Assembly (NCBI GenBank): GCA_963930655.1
Contig: OZ005615.1
Span: 13,720,001-13,784,000, forward strand
Source: Myrica gale
Taxonomy: Eukaryota; Streptophyta; Magnoliopsida; Fagales; Myricaceae
DNA: 64,000 nucleotides
Reading direction: 5' to 3'
In this document: in pieces, positions 46,482 through 57,725 of the stretch
How the letters are laid out: every line of letters starts with the position of its first letter
Numbering within the stretch: position 1 is the first letter of the stretch
Notes under the pieces: model-generated
What the model was told of the DNA's origin: nothing
The model's database searches: none
What the model saw: only the letters and a program-made list of their open reading frames with translations
Translations under genes and position numbers: made by a program

Positions 46482-48750
46482 TTGGATGAATTTCGTAAAC
46501 GTGATGAGATTTTTTGGCGTCAAAAGTCCCGTGTGAATTGGTTGGTTTCACGGGACCTTAATACCCGCTACTTCCACGCCTCAACGGTAATTCAGCGTAG
46601 TCGTAATTCTGTAGTTCGCTTGAAGTCACTGACAACAATTGGATCTCAGGCAGGTCGACGATTGGCTCTTCTTTGGTGCAGTATTATCAATCGTTGTTTA
46701 GCTCCTCACATCCTCCCTTCCCAACAGATATAGAGGGGTTAATCCAACCTTTTATTTCGTCTCTGGAAAACTAGCAGTTGTGTTGTATTCCCTCCTATGG
46801 AGAGGTTTATGTAGTTTTGAAGTCCATGCACCCTACCAAGGCCGCTGGCCCTGATGGGCTAACTGCACGTTTTTATACTGCTCGTTGACGTCTTGTAGGG
46901 CCGGATGTTGTGGCATCCGTTTAGGAATTTTTCATTTCGGGTGTACATCTTCCAGAATTTAATCAATCAAACTTGGTGCTCTTTCCAAAGGGTTCTAATC
47001 CAATTTCGCCTGCTCAGTTTCGTTCAATTAGTTTGTGTAATTGATTTACAAATTGATTACGAAGTTATTGGCAGATCGTTTGAAGCCTTTACTTAGCAAA
47101 TTGGTATCTCCTTTCCAGTTAGCTTTCCTTCCCAGCTATCAAATTCAAGATAATTATGTTGTTGCTGCTGAGCTGTTTCATAGCATGGCGCACAATTGGG
47201 TCGACATGGTTGGTTTCGCTATTAAGGGTGATATGTTGAAAGCTTACGAGGGTTGAATGACTGTTTCTTTTGACGATCTTCCGTCTCTTTGGATTTTCAG
47301 AACGCTGGATTGGTTGGATCTCTCAGTGTCTTTCGACAGTTGAATACTCTATTATGCTCAACGGGTCACCTTTTGATCACTTTCCCGCAACTCGTGGTAC
47401 TCGACGGGGAGATCCTCTCTCCCCGTTCTTATTTATCCTTGTTGCCGTGGTTCTGTCGAGGCTCCTCCTCCGTGATGAATAGCATGGTTGGCTTAAGGGA
47501 TTGCATATTAATTCGGTTGCTCCCCCTATATCCCATTTGATGTATGCTGATGATATCCTTTTGTTCGGTAAGGCTACCCGTGCTGAATCTGCCATTTTTA
47601 AAGCTTGTCTGGATAAATATTTGCAGTGGTATGGTCAGTTCTTAACTTTGGAAAAATCTTCAATCCACTTTAGTAAGAATGTTCCATCACAGTCGGATGC
47701 TGCTTTCGCAGATTTTTTTCAACTTCGCCGCCTTCCCCCCAAAGCTAAGCACTTGGGGTTGCCTCTCATTTTGCCGAGAGTAGCCTCTACTGCTTTAGCT
47801 GATTTACGAGATCACATTCTTCTTAAGATCTCTGGGTGGAAATCCAAGCTTTTGTCTCAGGTGGGTAGGACCACACTCCTATTCCTTCGTATGCTATGAG
47901 TTCGTTTGTTTTCCCTTCGGGTTGGTGCCGTAACTTGGAGCGGGATTTTAAGAATTTCTGGTGGGGCTTCTCCCCTGCCAAATCCCGAAATCTTACGTTT
48001 AAATCTTGGGAGTCTATTTGTAGTCCTAAACCGGTTGGTGGGCTCGGTATTCGCCCTTTGTGCCTCGCCAATAAAGCGTTCTTCGCTAAGTTGTCTTGGA
48101 GAGTCTGGTCGGATCATGACTCACTTTGGGTGGCTCTTTGTAAGGCTAAATACCTTCGTCATTCCACCGTTGCGGATCATATCCTCCCTTCTCAGCCCTC
48201 TCGGTTTTGGAGACAGGTTATAGCACATGTGCCTTTCCTCTCTTCGGGTGCGTTAGATTTATTCATAATGGTTCTTCTACAAAAATTTGGCACGACCCGT
48301 GGTTCCCGAATATGGTTGGTTTTCGCCCAGTTCCTAGGGATGCTTCTGTCAATGTGTTGTCCGAAGTTGTGGTGTCTTCGCTTCTATCTTTGGATTCTTT
48401 TTCGTGGAATCATGAAGTTATTGTCAACCTATTTGATCCCATGTCAGCTCATGTTATTTTGAGTTTGTCTCTTCCGCTGGTTACCTCTCGCGATCGCTGG
48501 ATTTGGACGCGGGAAAATACAGGCTTATTTTCGGTTAAATATATGTATCGTGAACTATCTTATGATTTCTCTGCTTCAGCTGTGGATATGGCGCTTGCTG
48601 ACTGGAAGCGTATATGGAAACTTCCTATTCATGCCCGCCTAAAATTGCTTCTTTGGAAGGTGTTGTGGAACATTTTGCCTACTCGTTCTCGCCTCTAATT
48701 TGCCCTCCATTTTCAATTGGGGAAGGATAGGTTGTGCCCTTTGTGTGATT
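46482..48750 (+). pseudogene. Reverse transcriptase and zinc-binding region of the LINE
   Basis: Blocks in order: RVNWLVSRDLNTRYFHAST near 46515; KLITKLLADRLKPLLSKLVSP (47047) and SPFQLAFLP; RGTRRGDPLSPFLF near 47395; catalytic MYADDILLFG at about 47540; then SWRVWSDHDSLWVALCKAKYL (48090), and the zf-RVT block (48207-48698, GLFSVKYMYREL; WKLPIHARLKLLLWKVLWNILPTRSRL), cut at 48752 by copia 4. Several stops and shifts. Confidence 0.85.
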
Positions 48751-48752
48751 CT

Positions 48753-49181
48753 TGTAGGTTCCATACCTACGGGTCAAATATTGCGGCTTGCAATCTTTGC
48801 ATCAGCCGCAACTCGAGATTTACAGCCCGTAAATCTTGCAACATGCAGGTTTCCATTAAATGCAGCAGAGCATTTAATGAGATGCAGGAGAAGATTTGCA
48901 CGCCACCGCAAATCTGATAGTTTTTGTTATTGGTTTCATACTGTCCTCCTCCCTCTATAAATTCAAGTTCGTGAATGAGAGAAATGTGTGCGAAGTGAAA
49001 TTGTAGAGTGCAGTGAGTGAGTGAAAGTGAGAGAGTTGCAGAGAGCAACGGTGAGAGTTGAGAGTTGTAATATTTTGGTTTGCTGAAATCAAAGTTCTCT
49101 CCTCTGTGGACGTAGGCACATTGCCGAACCACGTTAAATTTTGGCCTCCTTGTGTTTATTATTTTTGTTCTGTGCTCAACA
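48753..49181 (+). repeat. 5' LTR of copia element 4
   Basis: 429 bp, TGTAGGTTCC...TGCTCAACA. A TATAAATTC box lies near 48955, followed by the likely transcription start and a leader with GAGAGTTG repeats. Confidence 0.95.
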
Positions 49182-49848
49182 AGTGGTATCAGAGGTAGTA
49201 CATTCGGTCGAGGTCCTATCTGAGTTCAAATCCAATTTTGGACTTGTCTCAAGATTCCTCTCGAAGAGACGAGCACAACCGAACAAACCGGAGGTCAAAC
49301 CACCACGGCACGCGCCTACACGCGCCCCTAGAAGTTTTCGCGCGTCTGACCACTCGCCTCATGCGCTTCCACGCGCCGCCATTCACCGGAAAGACTCCTC
49401 ACGCGCCTTCACGCGCTCCAACAGTCGGTTACGCGCTGACCACGCGCGAGACGCGCCATTCACGCGACAAACCGGATCTTGGATCGGTTCGGGTCGTGCA
49501 ACCGGGTCGGATCGTGACCGGGTCTTCCGGTTCAACTCACCGAGTCAGTCGAGTTTAGTCCGAGTTACCGAGTCAACTCAGCGAGTTAACGGTAACGGCA
49601 ACCGTTAACGTCGGCGGCATCTCAGGTGGATATTCCGTTAAAGTTAACGGAATATTCTGTTTCTGGAGGGAATATTCTATTTTCGAGTTTTATCCATTTT
49701 GGGCCCAATTTGTGTCCTTTTTGGGCCGGACCGGACCTGTTCCTAGCTATTTCGACCATTCCGGAAGCAACGGTGGGCTCCGTTTTGCGAGATTCAACTC
49801 CGAAAATAGAGCAACAAGCCATTTGAGCTAGTGTTGAAGGCGGAATCT

Positions 49849-51654
49849 ATGGAGGATTCAAGTTCTAGTGCAATGATCAAGCTTACGGCGACCAACTACA
49901 CCATCTGGAGACCCCGGATGGAAGATCTTCTAAATTGCAAGGATTTGTTCGATCCAATAGAAGAGAAAGGAATAAAAGCAGACGCGACGCCGGAAAAAGA
50001 TTGGAAAAAGTCGAATAAGAAAACTATTGGTCAGATCAGACAATGGATCGACCATAGTGTATTCCATCATGTTGCACAGGAGACAGACGCTTATACTCTA
50101 TGGCAAAAGCTGGAGAACATGTACCAGGCCAAGACCGCTCGGAATAAGGCTCTCTTAATGAGACGCCTTGTAAACTTGAAGTTGAAGAGCGGCACCTCTG
50201 TTGCTGAGCACACCAGTGAGTTTCAGAACCTGGTGAACCAACTTTCAACCGTAGCGTTGAATCTTGGCGATGAAGAACAAGCTCTACTGCTTCTCAGTTC
50301 GCTACCAGACAGTTGGGAGACGTTGGTGGTCTCCCTCAGCAATTCGGCTCCATATGGCAAACTTACCATGGTGATGGTGAATGATGCCTTGTTTAATGAG
50401 GAAGCCAGAAGAAAAGAGGCTGGTATGGACCAGTCACATGCCTTCGTAACTGAAGGAAGGCACCAGCAAGGTGGTAGAGGGAGAAGTAGAGGCAGGAGCA
50501 AGAGCAGAGGCAGATCCCAGAATCCCGGCAGTTATCATCAAAAGGGCAAGATAAAATGCTTCCACTGTGGCATCAAAGGCCATATTAAAAGGAACTGCCG
50601 GAAGTTACAACGGGAGCAAGGCCAATCCAACAATCCGGCAAAGAAGGCAGACGGTGAAGCACTAGTCACCATCTTAGGAGATTGTGCATTACTTTCCACC
50701 GGTGAAGAAGAATGTCTCCATATTGCAAGTCAGGATGCAGAATGGGTGGTAGACACAGCAGCGTCCTACCACGCCACTCCTCGGAGTGATTTCTTTACTA
50801 CGTATAAAGCCGGAGATTATGGTACAGTGAGGATGGGTAACACCAGTTTCTCAAAGATCGCAGGTATTGGCGATGTTCGTATAAAGACAAATATTGGCTG
50901 TACCATGGTGTTGAAAGAAGTTCGACATGTGCCCGACCTTCGGTTAAACTTGATATCCGGGACAGCCCTTGATCGACTGGGCTACGACAACCACTTCGGC
51001 AACGGTGCTTGGAAGCTGAAGAAAGGCACCATGGTTGTCGCCCGTGGACATACCTGCGGCACTTTATACAAGACCCATGTGAAGATATGCACTGATAGCC
51101 TCAATGTAGTTCAAGATGAGGCATCTCCAAATCTGTGGCACGAGAGACTCGGTCACATGGGTGAAAAAGGGTTGTTCACACTGGCAAAGAAGGCGCTTAT
51201 CACAATCAATAAAGGTACAACGCTAAACCCTTGTGAGCATTGCTTGTTTGGTAAGCAACATCGAGTCTCGTTCAGTACATCTGCTAGTAAAAGATCAGAA
51301 TTGTTGAGCTTGGTACACTCTGATGTATGTGGTCCCTTAGAGGTGGAGTCTTTGGGCGGTAACAGGTATTTTGTTACATTTATTGATGATGCTTCACGAA
51401 AAGTGTGGGTGTATTTCTTGAGAACGAAGGACCAAGTTTTTGAGAAGTTCAAAAACTTTCACGCTATGGTGGAAAGAGAAACTGAAAAGAAGTTGAAGAG
51501 CCTCCGGACAGACAATGGAGGCGAGTACACTTCCAGGGAATTCAGAGCATACTGCTCTGGCCATGGCATCAGACATGAGAAGACGGTCCCACGCACCCCA
51601 CAACACAATGGTGTAGCCGAAAGGATGAATCGGACCATTGTAGAACGAACCTGA
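49849..51654 (+). pseudogene. Gag-protease-integrase frame of copia element 4
   Basis: The chosen start is the methionine at 49849 (MEDSSSSAMIKL), which opens the usual gag N-terminus; an upstream ATG at 49831 adds six residues. Order: gag core (about residues 10-200), basic linker rich in RGRSRGRS, CCHC knuckle CFHCGIKGHIKRNC, protease with WVVDTAASYHA, the HHCC zinc region (HERLGHMGEKG, CEHCLFGKQ) and integrase with LVHSDVCGP, LRTDNGGEY and PRTPQHNGVAERMN. The frame ends at TGA (51652-51654) where relatives have an arginine codon, a change expected from CGA by deamination. The remaining integrase sequence continues in the same frame beyond the stop. Confidence 0.88.
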
Positions 51655-53873
51655 TGTATGCTCAGTATGGCTAAGTTACCTAAGCCATTCTGGGGTGAAG
51701 CCCTTCGTGCAGCCTGTTACCTGATCAACAGAACACCATCTGTACCTTTGAAGTTCCGGAGATGGTGTGGTCTGGTCATAAGATCTCCTACTCTCATCTG
51801 AGAGTATTTGGGTGCAAAGCATTTGCACACGTATCCAAGGAGCAGAGGCAGAAACTTGATGTCAATTCCACTCCGTGTATTTTTATTGGATACGGAGATG
51901 AAGAATTTGGATACAGACTTTGGGATCCAGAAGCTAAGAAGGTCATCAGAAGTAGGGACGTTGTGTTCCATGAAGCTGAGTTATATGGTAGCTTCAAAAG
52001 CTCAGCAAACCCAGCTGAAAACAGTGCAAGTGCTCAAGAAAATGTTATCAGTCCTGCGCCATTCCAGTCTACCACAGATACTGAAGAAATGCAGGAAGGA
52101 TCCCCAGAAGAAGAAGAGGAAGTTGATGATGATGAAGAGGGTGTTGAGCAGGGGGAGCAGATTCCCACTCCACCAGAAGCTACTTCATCACAACAATCAG
52201 ATGATGAAAAACTTCCTCCAGCTGACGAGCCTCAGAACAGATCGACGAGAGGTCGGTTGCTGATTCCATCACGGAGATATCCAGAATCAGATTATATTCT
52301 TCTTACTGATGAGGGGGAGCCAGAAAATTTTCATGAAGCAAGAGCCCATACAGATAAGGTCAGATGGATTCAAGCTATGCAAGAAGAGATGAGTTCCTTG
52401 CAGAAGAATCAGACGTATGAGCTGGTGAAGCTTCCGAAGGGCAAGAGAGCACTGAAGAATAAATGGGTGTTCAAGCTGAAGAACGATGGCAAGCAGGTGA
52501 AGTACAAAGCTCGCTTGGTCGTCAAAGGTTTCCAACAGAAGAAAGGAGTTGACTTTGACGAGATATTCTCACCGGTAGTGAAGATGACCTCAATCCGAGT
52601 TGTACTTGGATTGGTTGTCAGTCTAGACTTGGAGCTTGAACAAATGGATGTGAAGACAACATTTCTTCACGGAGATCTCAAAGAAGAGATATACATGGAG
52701 CAGCCAGAACGTTTTGAAGTTCATGGGAAGGAACACTTGGTCTGCAAGTTGAAGAAGAGCCTCTATGGTCTTAAGCAGGCTCCCCGACAGTGGTACAAGA
52801 AGTTTGACTCGTTTATGGTGAGTCATGACTATAGAAGGACTGCAGCGGACCAATGTGTGTATATTCACAGATTCCCAGATGGTAATTTCGTTACTCTACT
52901 GCTCTATGTTGATGATATGCTGATAGTTGGACAAGATGCATCCATAATCAGCAAGTTGAAGACAGATCTCTCTAAGTTCTTTGACATGAAGGACTTAGGA
53001 CCAGCCCAGCAGATATTGGGCATGAAGATTGTTCGTGACAGGAAAGAGAAGAAGCTATGGTTGTCACAGGAGAGATATGTTGAACAAGTGATCAAACGGT
53101 TCAACATGGAAAATGTTAAGCCAGTCAGTAATCCACTGGCTAGTCATTTTAAATTGAGCAAGAGCTCATGTCCCTCATCGAGGGAAAATGTTGAAGAGAT
53201 GGATGCAGTCCCCTACTCTTCAGCTGTTGGCAGTCTTATGTACACAATGGTGTGTACGAGACCTGACATCGCTTACGCTGTGGGAGTTGTGAGCCGTTTT
53301 CTTTCCAACCCAGGAAAGGAACACTGGGAAGCGGTCAAGTGGATTCTCAGGTACCTTAAAGGTACGTCGAAGCTATGTTTGTGTTTCGGGGGAGCTGATC
53401 CAATCTTGGAAGGATATACTGACTCAGATATGGCTGGTGATCTTGATGGAAGAAAATCTACATCAGGATTCATTTACACATTTTCTGGGGGAGCTGTCTC
53501 ATGGCAGTCCAGATTACAGAAATGTGTAGCTTTATCCACAACAGAAGCAGAGTACATTGCTACAGCGGAAGCCGGGAAGGAAATGTTGTGGTTAAAGCGG
53601 TTTCTCCAAGAGTTGGGAATCAGTCAAAAGGAATACAAGGTACATTGTGATAGCCAGAGTGCTCTGGACTTGAGCAAGAATTCAATGTACCATTCCCGCA
53701 CAAAACATATTGACATTCGCTATCATTGGATACGCGAAAAGATGGAGCAACAGCTATTGAAGCTTGTGAAGATCCACACAAAAGAGAATCCAGCAGACAT
53801 GTTGACGAAGGTGGTCACTCGTGAGAAGCTCGAGCTATGTAGAGACATAGCCGGGATGGATACCTCCAACTGA
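51655..53873 (+). pseudogene. Integrase end, RT and RNase H of copia element 4
   Basis: Integrase continues to about 51755 (KLPKPFWGEALRAACYLINR), then a short deletion shifts the frame. From 51762 one 703-codon frame carries VWSGHKISYSHLRVFGC, an acidic linker (SPEEEEEVDDDEEG), RT (KWVFKLKNDGKQVKYKARL, LYGLKQAPRQWYKK, catalytic YVDD) and RNase H (GYTDSDMAGDLDGRKS, STTEAEYIATAEA, HSRTKHIDIRYHWIR), ending at 53873. RT and RNase H are uninterrupted. Only two small lesions separate this copy from an intact polyprotein frame. Confidence 0.9.
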
Positions 53874-53919
53874 TTGATGTCAGGACACATTCTCCTCTTT
53901 AGGTATGGAGGGGGAGAAT

Positions 53920-54348
53920 TGTAGGTTCCATACCTACGGGTCAAATATTGCGGCTTGCAATCTTTGCATCAGCCGCAACTCGAGATTTACAGCCCGTAAA
54001 TCTTGCAACATGCAGGTTTCCATTAAATGTAGCAGAACATTTAATGAGATGCAGGAGAAGATTTGCACGCCACCGCAAATCTGATAGTTTTTGTTATTGG
54101 TTTCATACTGTCCTCCTCCCTCTATAAATTCAAGTTCGTGAATGAGAGAAATGTGTGCGAAGTGAAATTGTAGAGTGCAGTGAGTGAGTGAAAGTGAGAG
54201 AGTTGCAGAGAGCAACGGTGAGAGTTGAGAGTTGTAATATTTTGATTTGCTGAAATCAAAGTTCTCTCCTCTGTGGACGTAGGCACATTGCCGAACCACG
54301 TTAAATTTTGGCCTCCTTGTGTTTATTATTTTTGTTCTGTGCTCAACA
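53920..54348 (+). repeat. 3' LTR of copia element 4
   Basis: 429 bp and almost identical to the 5' LTR; differences seen at three positions (two close to 54028-54036, one near 54244). Confidence 0.95.
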
Positions 54349-54655
54349 ATTCTGCCCCTGAATCTATTCACTATATTATTGTGATCTATCCGTTTAACAG
54401 GGTTCCTTGGATGGAATCACATAGGTCTCTTAATCTATTGCCTTTCTCTGAGTCCTCCATTGTTGTTTGGATTAAATCCATTCTCCTGCCGGATCGGTTG
54501 CTTGGGGTGCCACACAATTTGGTCCACTCCTTTTAGTTGTTTCCGGTGATTGCCATTGATTTGGTCTGGGCTAACCGTAACAAAGTGATGCATGGGTCTC
54601 CTGCTCTCAACCCTTTGCAGCTTGCGGGGCAGATCATATGTTCTTCTCATGAACA
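54349..54655 (+). pseudogene. LINE segment between the copia and hAT insertions
   Basis: Plus-strand frame with SAPESIHYIIVIYPFNRVPW and then WIKSILLPDRL, and after a stop LVWANRNKVMHGSPALNP, a phrase typical of the zone between the L1 zinc-binding region and RNase H. It joins the blocks on either side when the two insertions are removed. Confidence 0.7.
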
Positions 54656-56499
54656 TCTGGAGGTAGGGCAGGGTACCGGGAAGAACCGGATGCCTGTTTA
54701 GGCATCCGGTTCCGGTCCGGGAACTGCCGAAATTCCGGCAATCCCGGTACCGGAATCCCTGTACCGGATGCCGGAATTCCGGCAATTAATTTGGGCCCAT
54801 TTTCGGCCCAAAATCTTATTTTTTTAGGGCTTTTAACTTGGGCTTATTTGATTATTCCATTTTTTGGGCTTTTTAACTTGGACTTATTTTACTATTGCAT
54901 TTGTCGGGCTTTTTAACTTGGGGCTTGATTTAATAAGTAAGTTTTTAAATATGGATGTTGGATCCAAAATACCAAATTTAGAATTTTAATAGTATGTTGG
55001 ATCCACTATTTTTTTAATGTAATAATAATTTACATGTTCCAAAATTACAAATTTACAATTCTATAGTTGTTTCAATTGCATTAAATTAATAAATCATATA
55101 CATACATCAACGAAAGAAGAATGATAGAAATAAATTTACAAGTTACACATATACATAAAGTCTACAAATTATACAAATTTACATCTAAAAGAAATTACAA
55201 ATATTACAAATTGAATAGTTGAATTGATGAAATAAAATATTGGCCATTTAATCAAAACATCACTATCATATTGTTATGATAGTGTTAATTTTGTATGGCC
55301 TTTTTATTTATGCCCATAATATTTAATGACCAACTACAAAAGATTGGTCATTGACTCACTAATTACTAAACTAATTTAAATTTCAACCAATGCAAAACAA
55401 TAAACATAACACCTAATTGCTTACTTCCCATTTTCCAAAACAATGAAATATCACAATATCAAAACGATAATTTTACAAAATAATAGAAATTATGAAATAT
55501 ATGCACAAAACCATGTCCATCATGAAAAAAAAATAGTTAAAAAAAGAATAAAATACAACACACCCCAAAATTCAAGCTACTAATTACCAATCAATCCTAT
55601 TATCTAAAAGATTATAAGTCTAACATTTATTAATCTAATATTATGGGCATTTTCCTTAAAGTGAAAAAATGAAAAACAATACCATTATAATTTATACCTC
55701 CATCTAATCGTCCACGTCAAGTGTCTGTGTCTGTGTCACGCTATCCATGTTGGAGTCCGAGATAATAGACATAAGTTGTGTAGGATTATTAGTCATGTCT
55801 GGAAACAAAGAGCATTTAGAAAGAGCACACAACATTCTAAAAAACAAAAAAACCATATTTACACAGTAAGGAACTGATTGTGACTTCAAAAAACAAAAAA
55901 ATAATATTTAGAAAAACAACCATATTTACAAAGCCAAAAAATACATTCTAAAGGAAATTGCCATAGCTAATCCGAAATAACCCTAAGAATTGTTTAGAAT
56001 TGTAAATCTAAAGGAACTACGTACAAATTCCAGCAAAACTAGAAAAAAATCCATAAACGAAGAAAGAGTAAAACGTAAATCTAAAGCAACTACTGATTCC
56101 ATTAAAAGTAAAAGAACTACAGATTACCTACAGGCTACAACAAACAAACAACAAACAAGTAACAACCAAATCCTCCAATCATTCAAGTCCATCCTCCTCA
56201 GTTTCACAACCTAGGTCCTAATATACATTCTAAAATTTTAAATTAACTAATGAACTACTAAATAAGTGAAAAATTAGTGAATTTACCTCAATGGCAGTGC
56301 ACTAACCAGTAACCACACGGCTCAACCTTTGTAATAACCTGCAAAGAAATTTTTTTTGTATTAACAGATAACAAAATGAAGAAATGGTTATTGAACAACT
56401 GATAAATTATAATGAATAAATTATAATGATACGAAAATGAAATTGAACAAAAAAAAAAAGAAGCAAAATGAAAAAAATGACTCTGTGACTGTGATCCGT

Positions 56500-56502
<3 letters not shown>

Positions 56503-56531
<29 letters not shown>
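56503..56531. repeat. (GA)n microsatellite
   Basis: A run of GA dinucleotides within a longer GAGAGA-rich stretch (56500-56730) of the hAT element. Confidence 0.85.
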
Positions 56532-56882
56532 TTCGGCTGAGAATGAGAGGAGGCCGGTGGCCTTCAAACTCGAAGGCGAGAGACGGCGGCGACGGGCGAC
56601 CCGAGAGAGAGACAGAGAATTGAGTCACCGTGGGTCTGTGAGAGAGAGCTCGAGAGTCAGAGAGTTGAGTGAGACCGTGAGAGAGAGCTCGAAAGTCAGA
56701 GAGACAGAGAGAGAGAGCGCTTGAGAAACGAGAGAGTCAGAGCCGGAGATCGGAGGTACGGGAGCGGCAGTCGGCAGATCTGAGAGGAGAGGGGCAGGGG
56801 CGACTGGCGAGAAATGAGGGGCAATGGGTATCGACTATCGGGGGGGGATCGTGGGTTAAAAGGGTTTTGAAAACCCTTTTCC

Positions 56883-56922
56883 AAAACGCACAGTTTTGGC
56901 CAAGTCCAAAGCTGTGCGTTTT
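56883..56922. repeat. Inverted repeat near the end of the second hAT element
   Basis: AAAACGCACAG (56883-56893) and CTGTGCGTTTT (56912-56922) are exact inverse complements with an 18-base spacer. They lie 210-250 bases inside the right terminus, the same place as the hairpin of the hAT element at 31486-34621, but with a different stem sequence. Confidence 0.88.
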
Positions 56923-57140
56923 GTAATTTTTTAAAAAAATAAAAAATAAAAAAACCGGTACCGGCATTTCGCCCAGTACCGGCGGAATTACCGATACCGG
57001 GTCCGGTACCGGTATTTCCTAAAAATCTATACCGGTTCCGGATCCGGTTCCGGCCGGTATACGGTGGCCGGATCTCGGAACCGGTGCCGGTACCGGAATT
57101 CCGGATACCGGCGGATAAAAATCCCACCCCTATCTGGAGG

Positions 57141-57647
57141 CGTGGAAAGCCCAGGTTATTTCTTCCCCACTGGCTGTTTGGTCCCCCCTCCCCTTGGTTG
57201 GTTTAAAATTAATGTGGACGTTGTTGTTTGTCCTGTGGATTTTGTGGTTGCTGCGGTTTGCGGAACTCTCTTGGGGCTATTCTGGGCGCCTCTATTTCAA
57301 GGGGTTTGTCTGTGGATCCTTTGGTAGCTGAGGATCGTGGGCTTCTCTTTGGTTTGAGATTTGCTTTGGAGCTGGGTCTTCAGTGTGTTCTGGTGGAGGC
57401 CGACTCCTCCCCTGTGGTGGATGGTTTGCAAGTCTGGGCTGCTCCTTCTCCTTAGATGATTTCTGATGCTCGTTTGTTTTTTTCTTTATTTCGGTCTTGT
57501 AAGGTGGTTTTCTCACCCCGTAGTGCGATTGTTCTTGCGCACGACTTGACTCATTGGGCGACTTCCTCGTCTGTAAAGGATAGTCTGTCCACTTCTCATG
57601 AGCTGTTAGAACAATCATCCGAGTTTATGCGGGTTTTGATCCCTTGA
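57141..57647 (+). pseudogene. RNase H domain and end of the LINE
   Basis: After the hAT insertion, plant L1-type RNase H sequence resumes: PPPLGWFKINVDVVV near 57185, RNSLGAILGASISRGLS near 57255, LALELGL-like FGLRFALELGLQCVLVEADS near 57350 and IVLAHDLTHWA near 57530. Frame changes occur near 57225 and 57455. It ends LIP at 57645, followed by a short 3' untranslated region and A-rich tail at 57703-57711. Confidence 0.75.
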
Positions 57648-57725
57648 CTTCGGTTTTTTGGTTTTATTCTCGCTCTTTTAATATATCCTTCTTATTATGA
57701 TTACAAAAAAAGCAACCAAGGAAGT

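Larger units (their letters stand above)
48753..54348 (+). mobile_element. Copia element 4, young and nearly intact
   Basis: Two 429-bp LTRs (48753-49181 and 53920-54348) differ at only about three positions. The target duplication ATTCT is perfect (48748-48752 and 54349-54353). The primer-binding site TGGTATCAGAGG follows the left LTR, and the polypurine tract GGAGGGGGAGAAT precedes the right one. Gag-pol is read in two long plus-strand frames broken by one stop and one small frameshift. It was inserted in the zinc-binding region of the LINE, in the same orientation. It is of the TNT1-94-like type. Confidence 0.95.
54664..57132. mobile_element. Non-autonomous hAT element (2.47 kb) inside the LINE
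   Basis: The ends are TAGGGCAGGG and CCCACCCCTA (TAGGGGTGGG on the other strand). A perfect 8-bp target duplication TCTGGAGG flanks it (54656-54663 and 57133-57140), and removing it restores the LINE sequence. Both subterminal zones are packed with CCGGTACCGG/CCGGAATTCC-like repeats. The interior is AT-rich and has no transposase. The right-hand part (56450-56870) is GC- and GA-rich, resembling a retained 5' untranslated region of a parental hAT gene read on the minus strand. Confidence 0.88.
45365..57711 (+). mobile_element. L1-type LINE split by a copia and a hAT element
   Basis: The sequence AAGCAACCAAGGAAGT flanks it at 45349-45364 and 57710-57725, a 14-16-bp target duplication partly merging with the 3' A-run (ACAAAAAAAG). 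Inside, on the plus strand, are endonuclease, reverse transcriptase, a zinc-knuckle region and RNase H, interrupted by copia 4 (48753-54348) and a hAT element (54664-57132). The LINE itself is about 4.3 kb. It lacks most of ORF1, so it is 5'-shortened. Many stops are present. Confidence 0.88.

Noticed and set aside
49141..49608. Long plus-strand frames rich in arginine and serine as a separate gene
   Set aside because: They lie in the untranslated leader of copia element 4 between its LTR and gag; the GC-rich CACGCGCC repeats there create open frames.
56437..56724. Arginine/glutamate repeat protein
   Set aside because: It is a by-product of the GA-rich stretch inside the non-autonomous hAT element.
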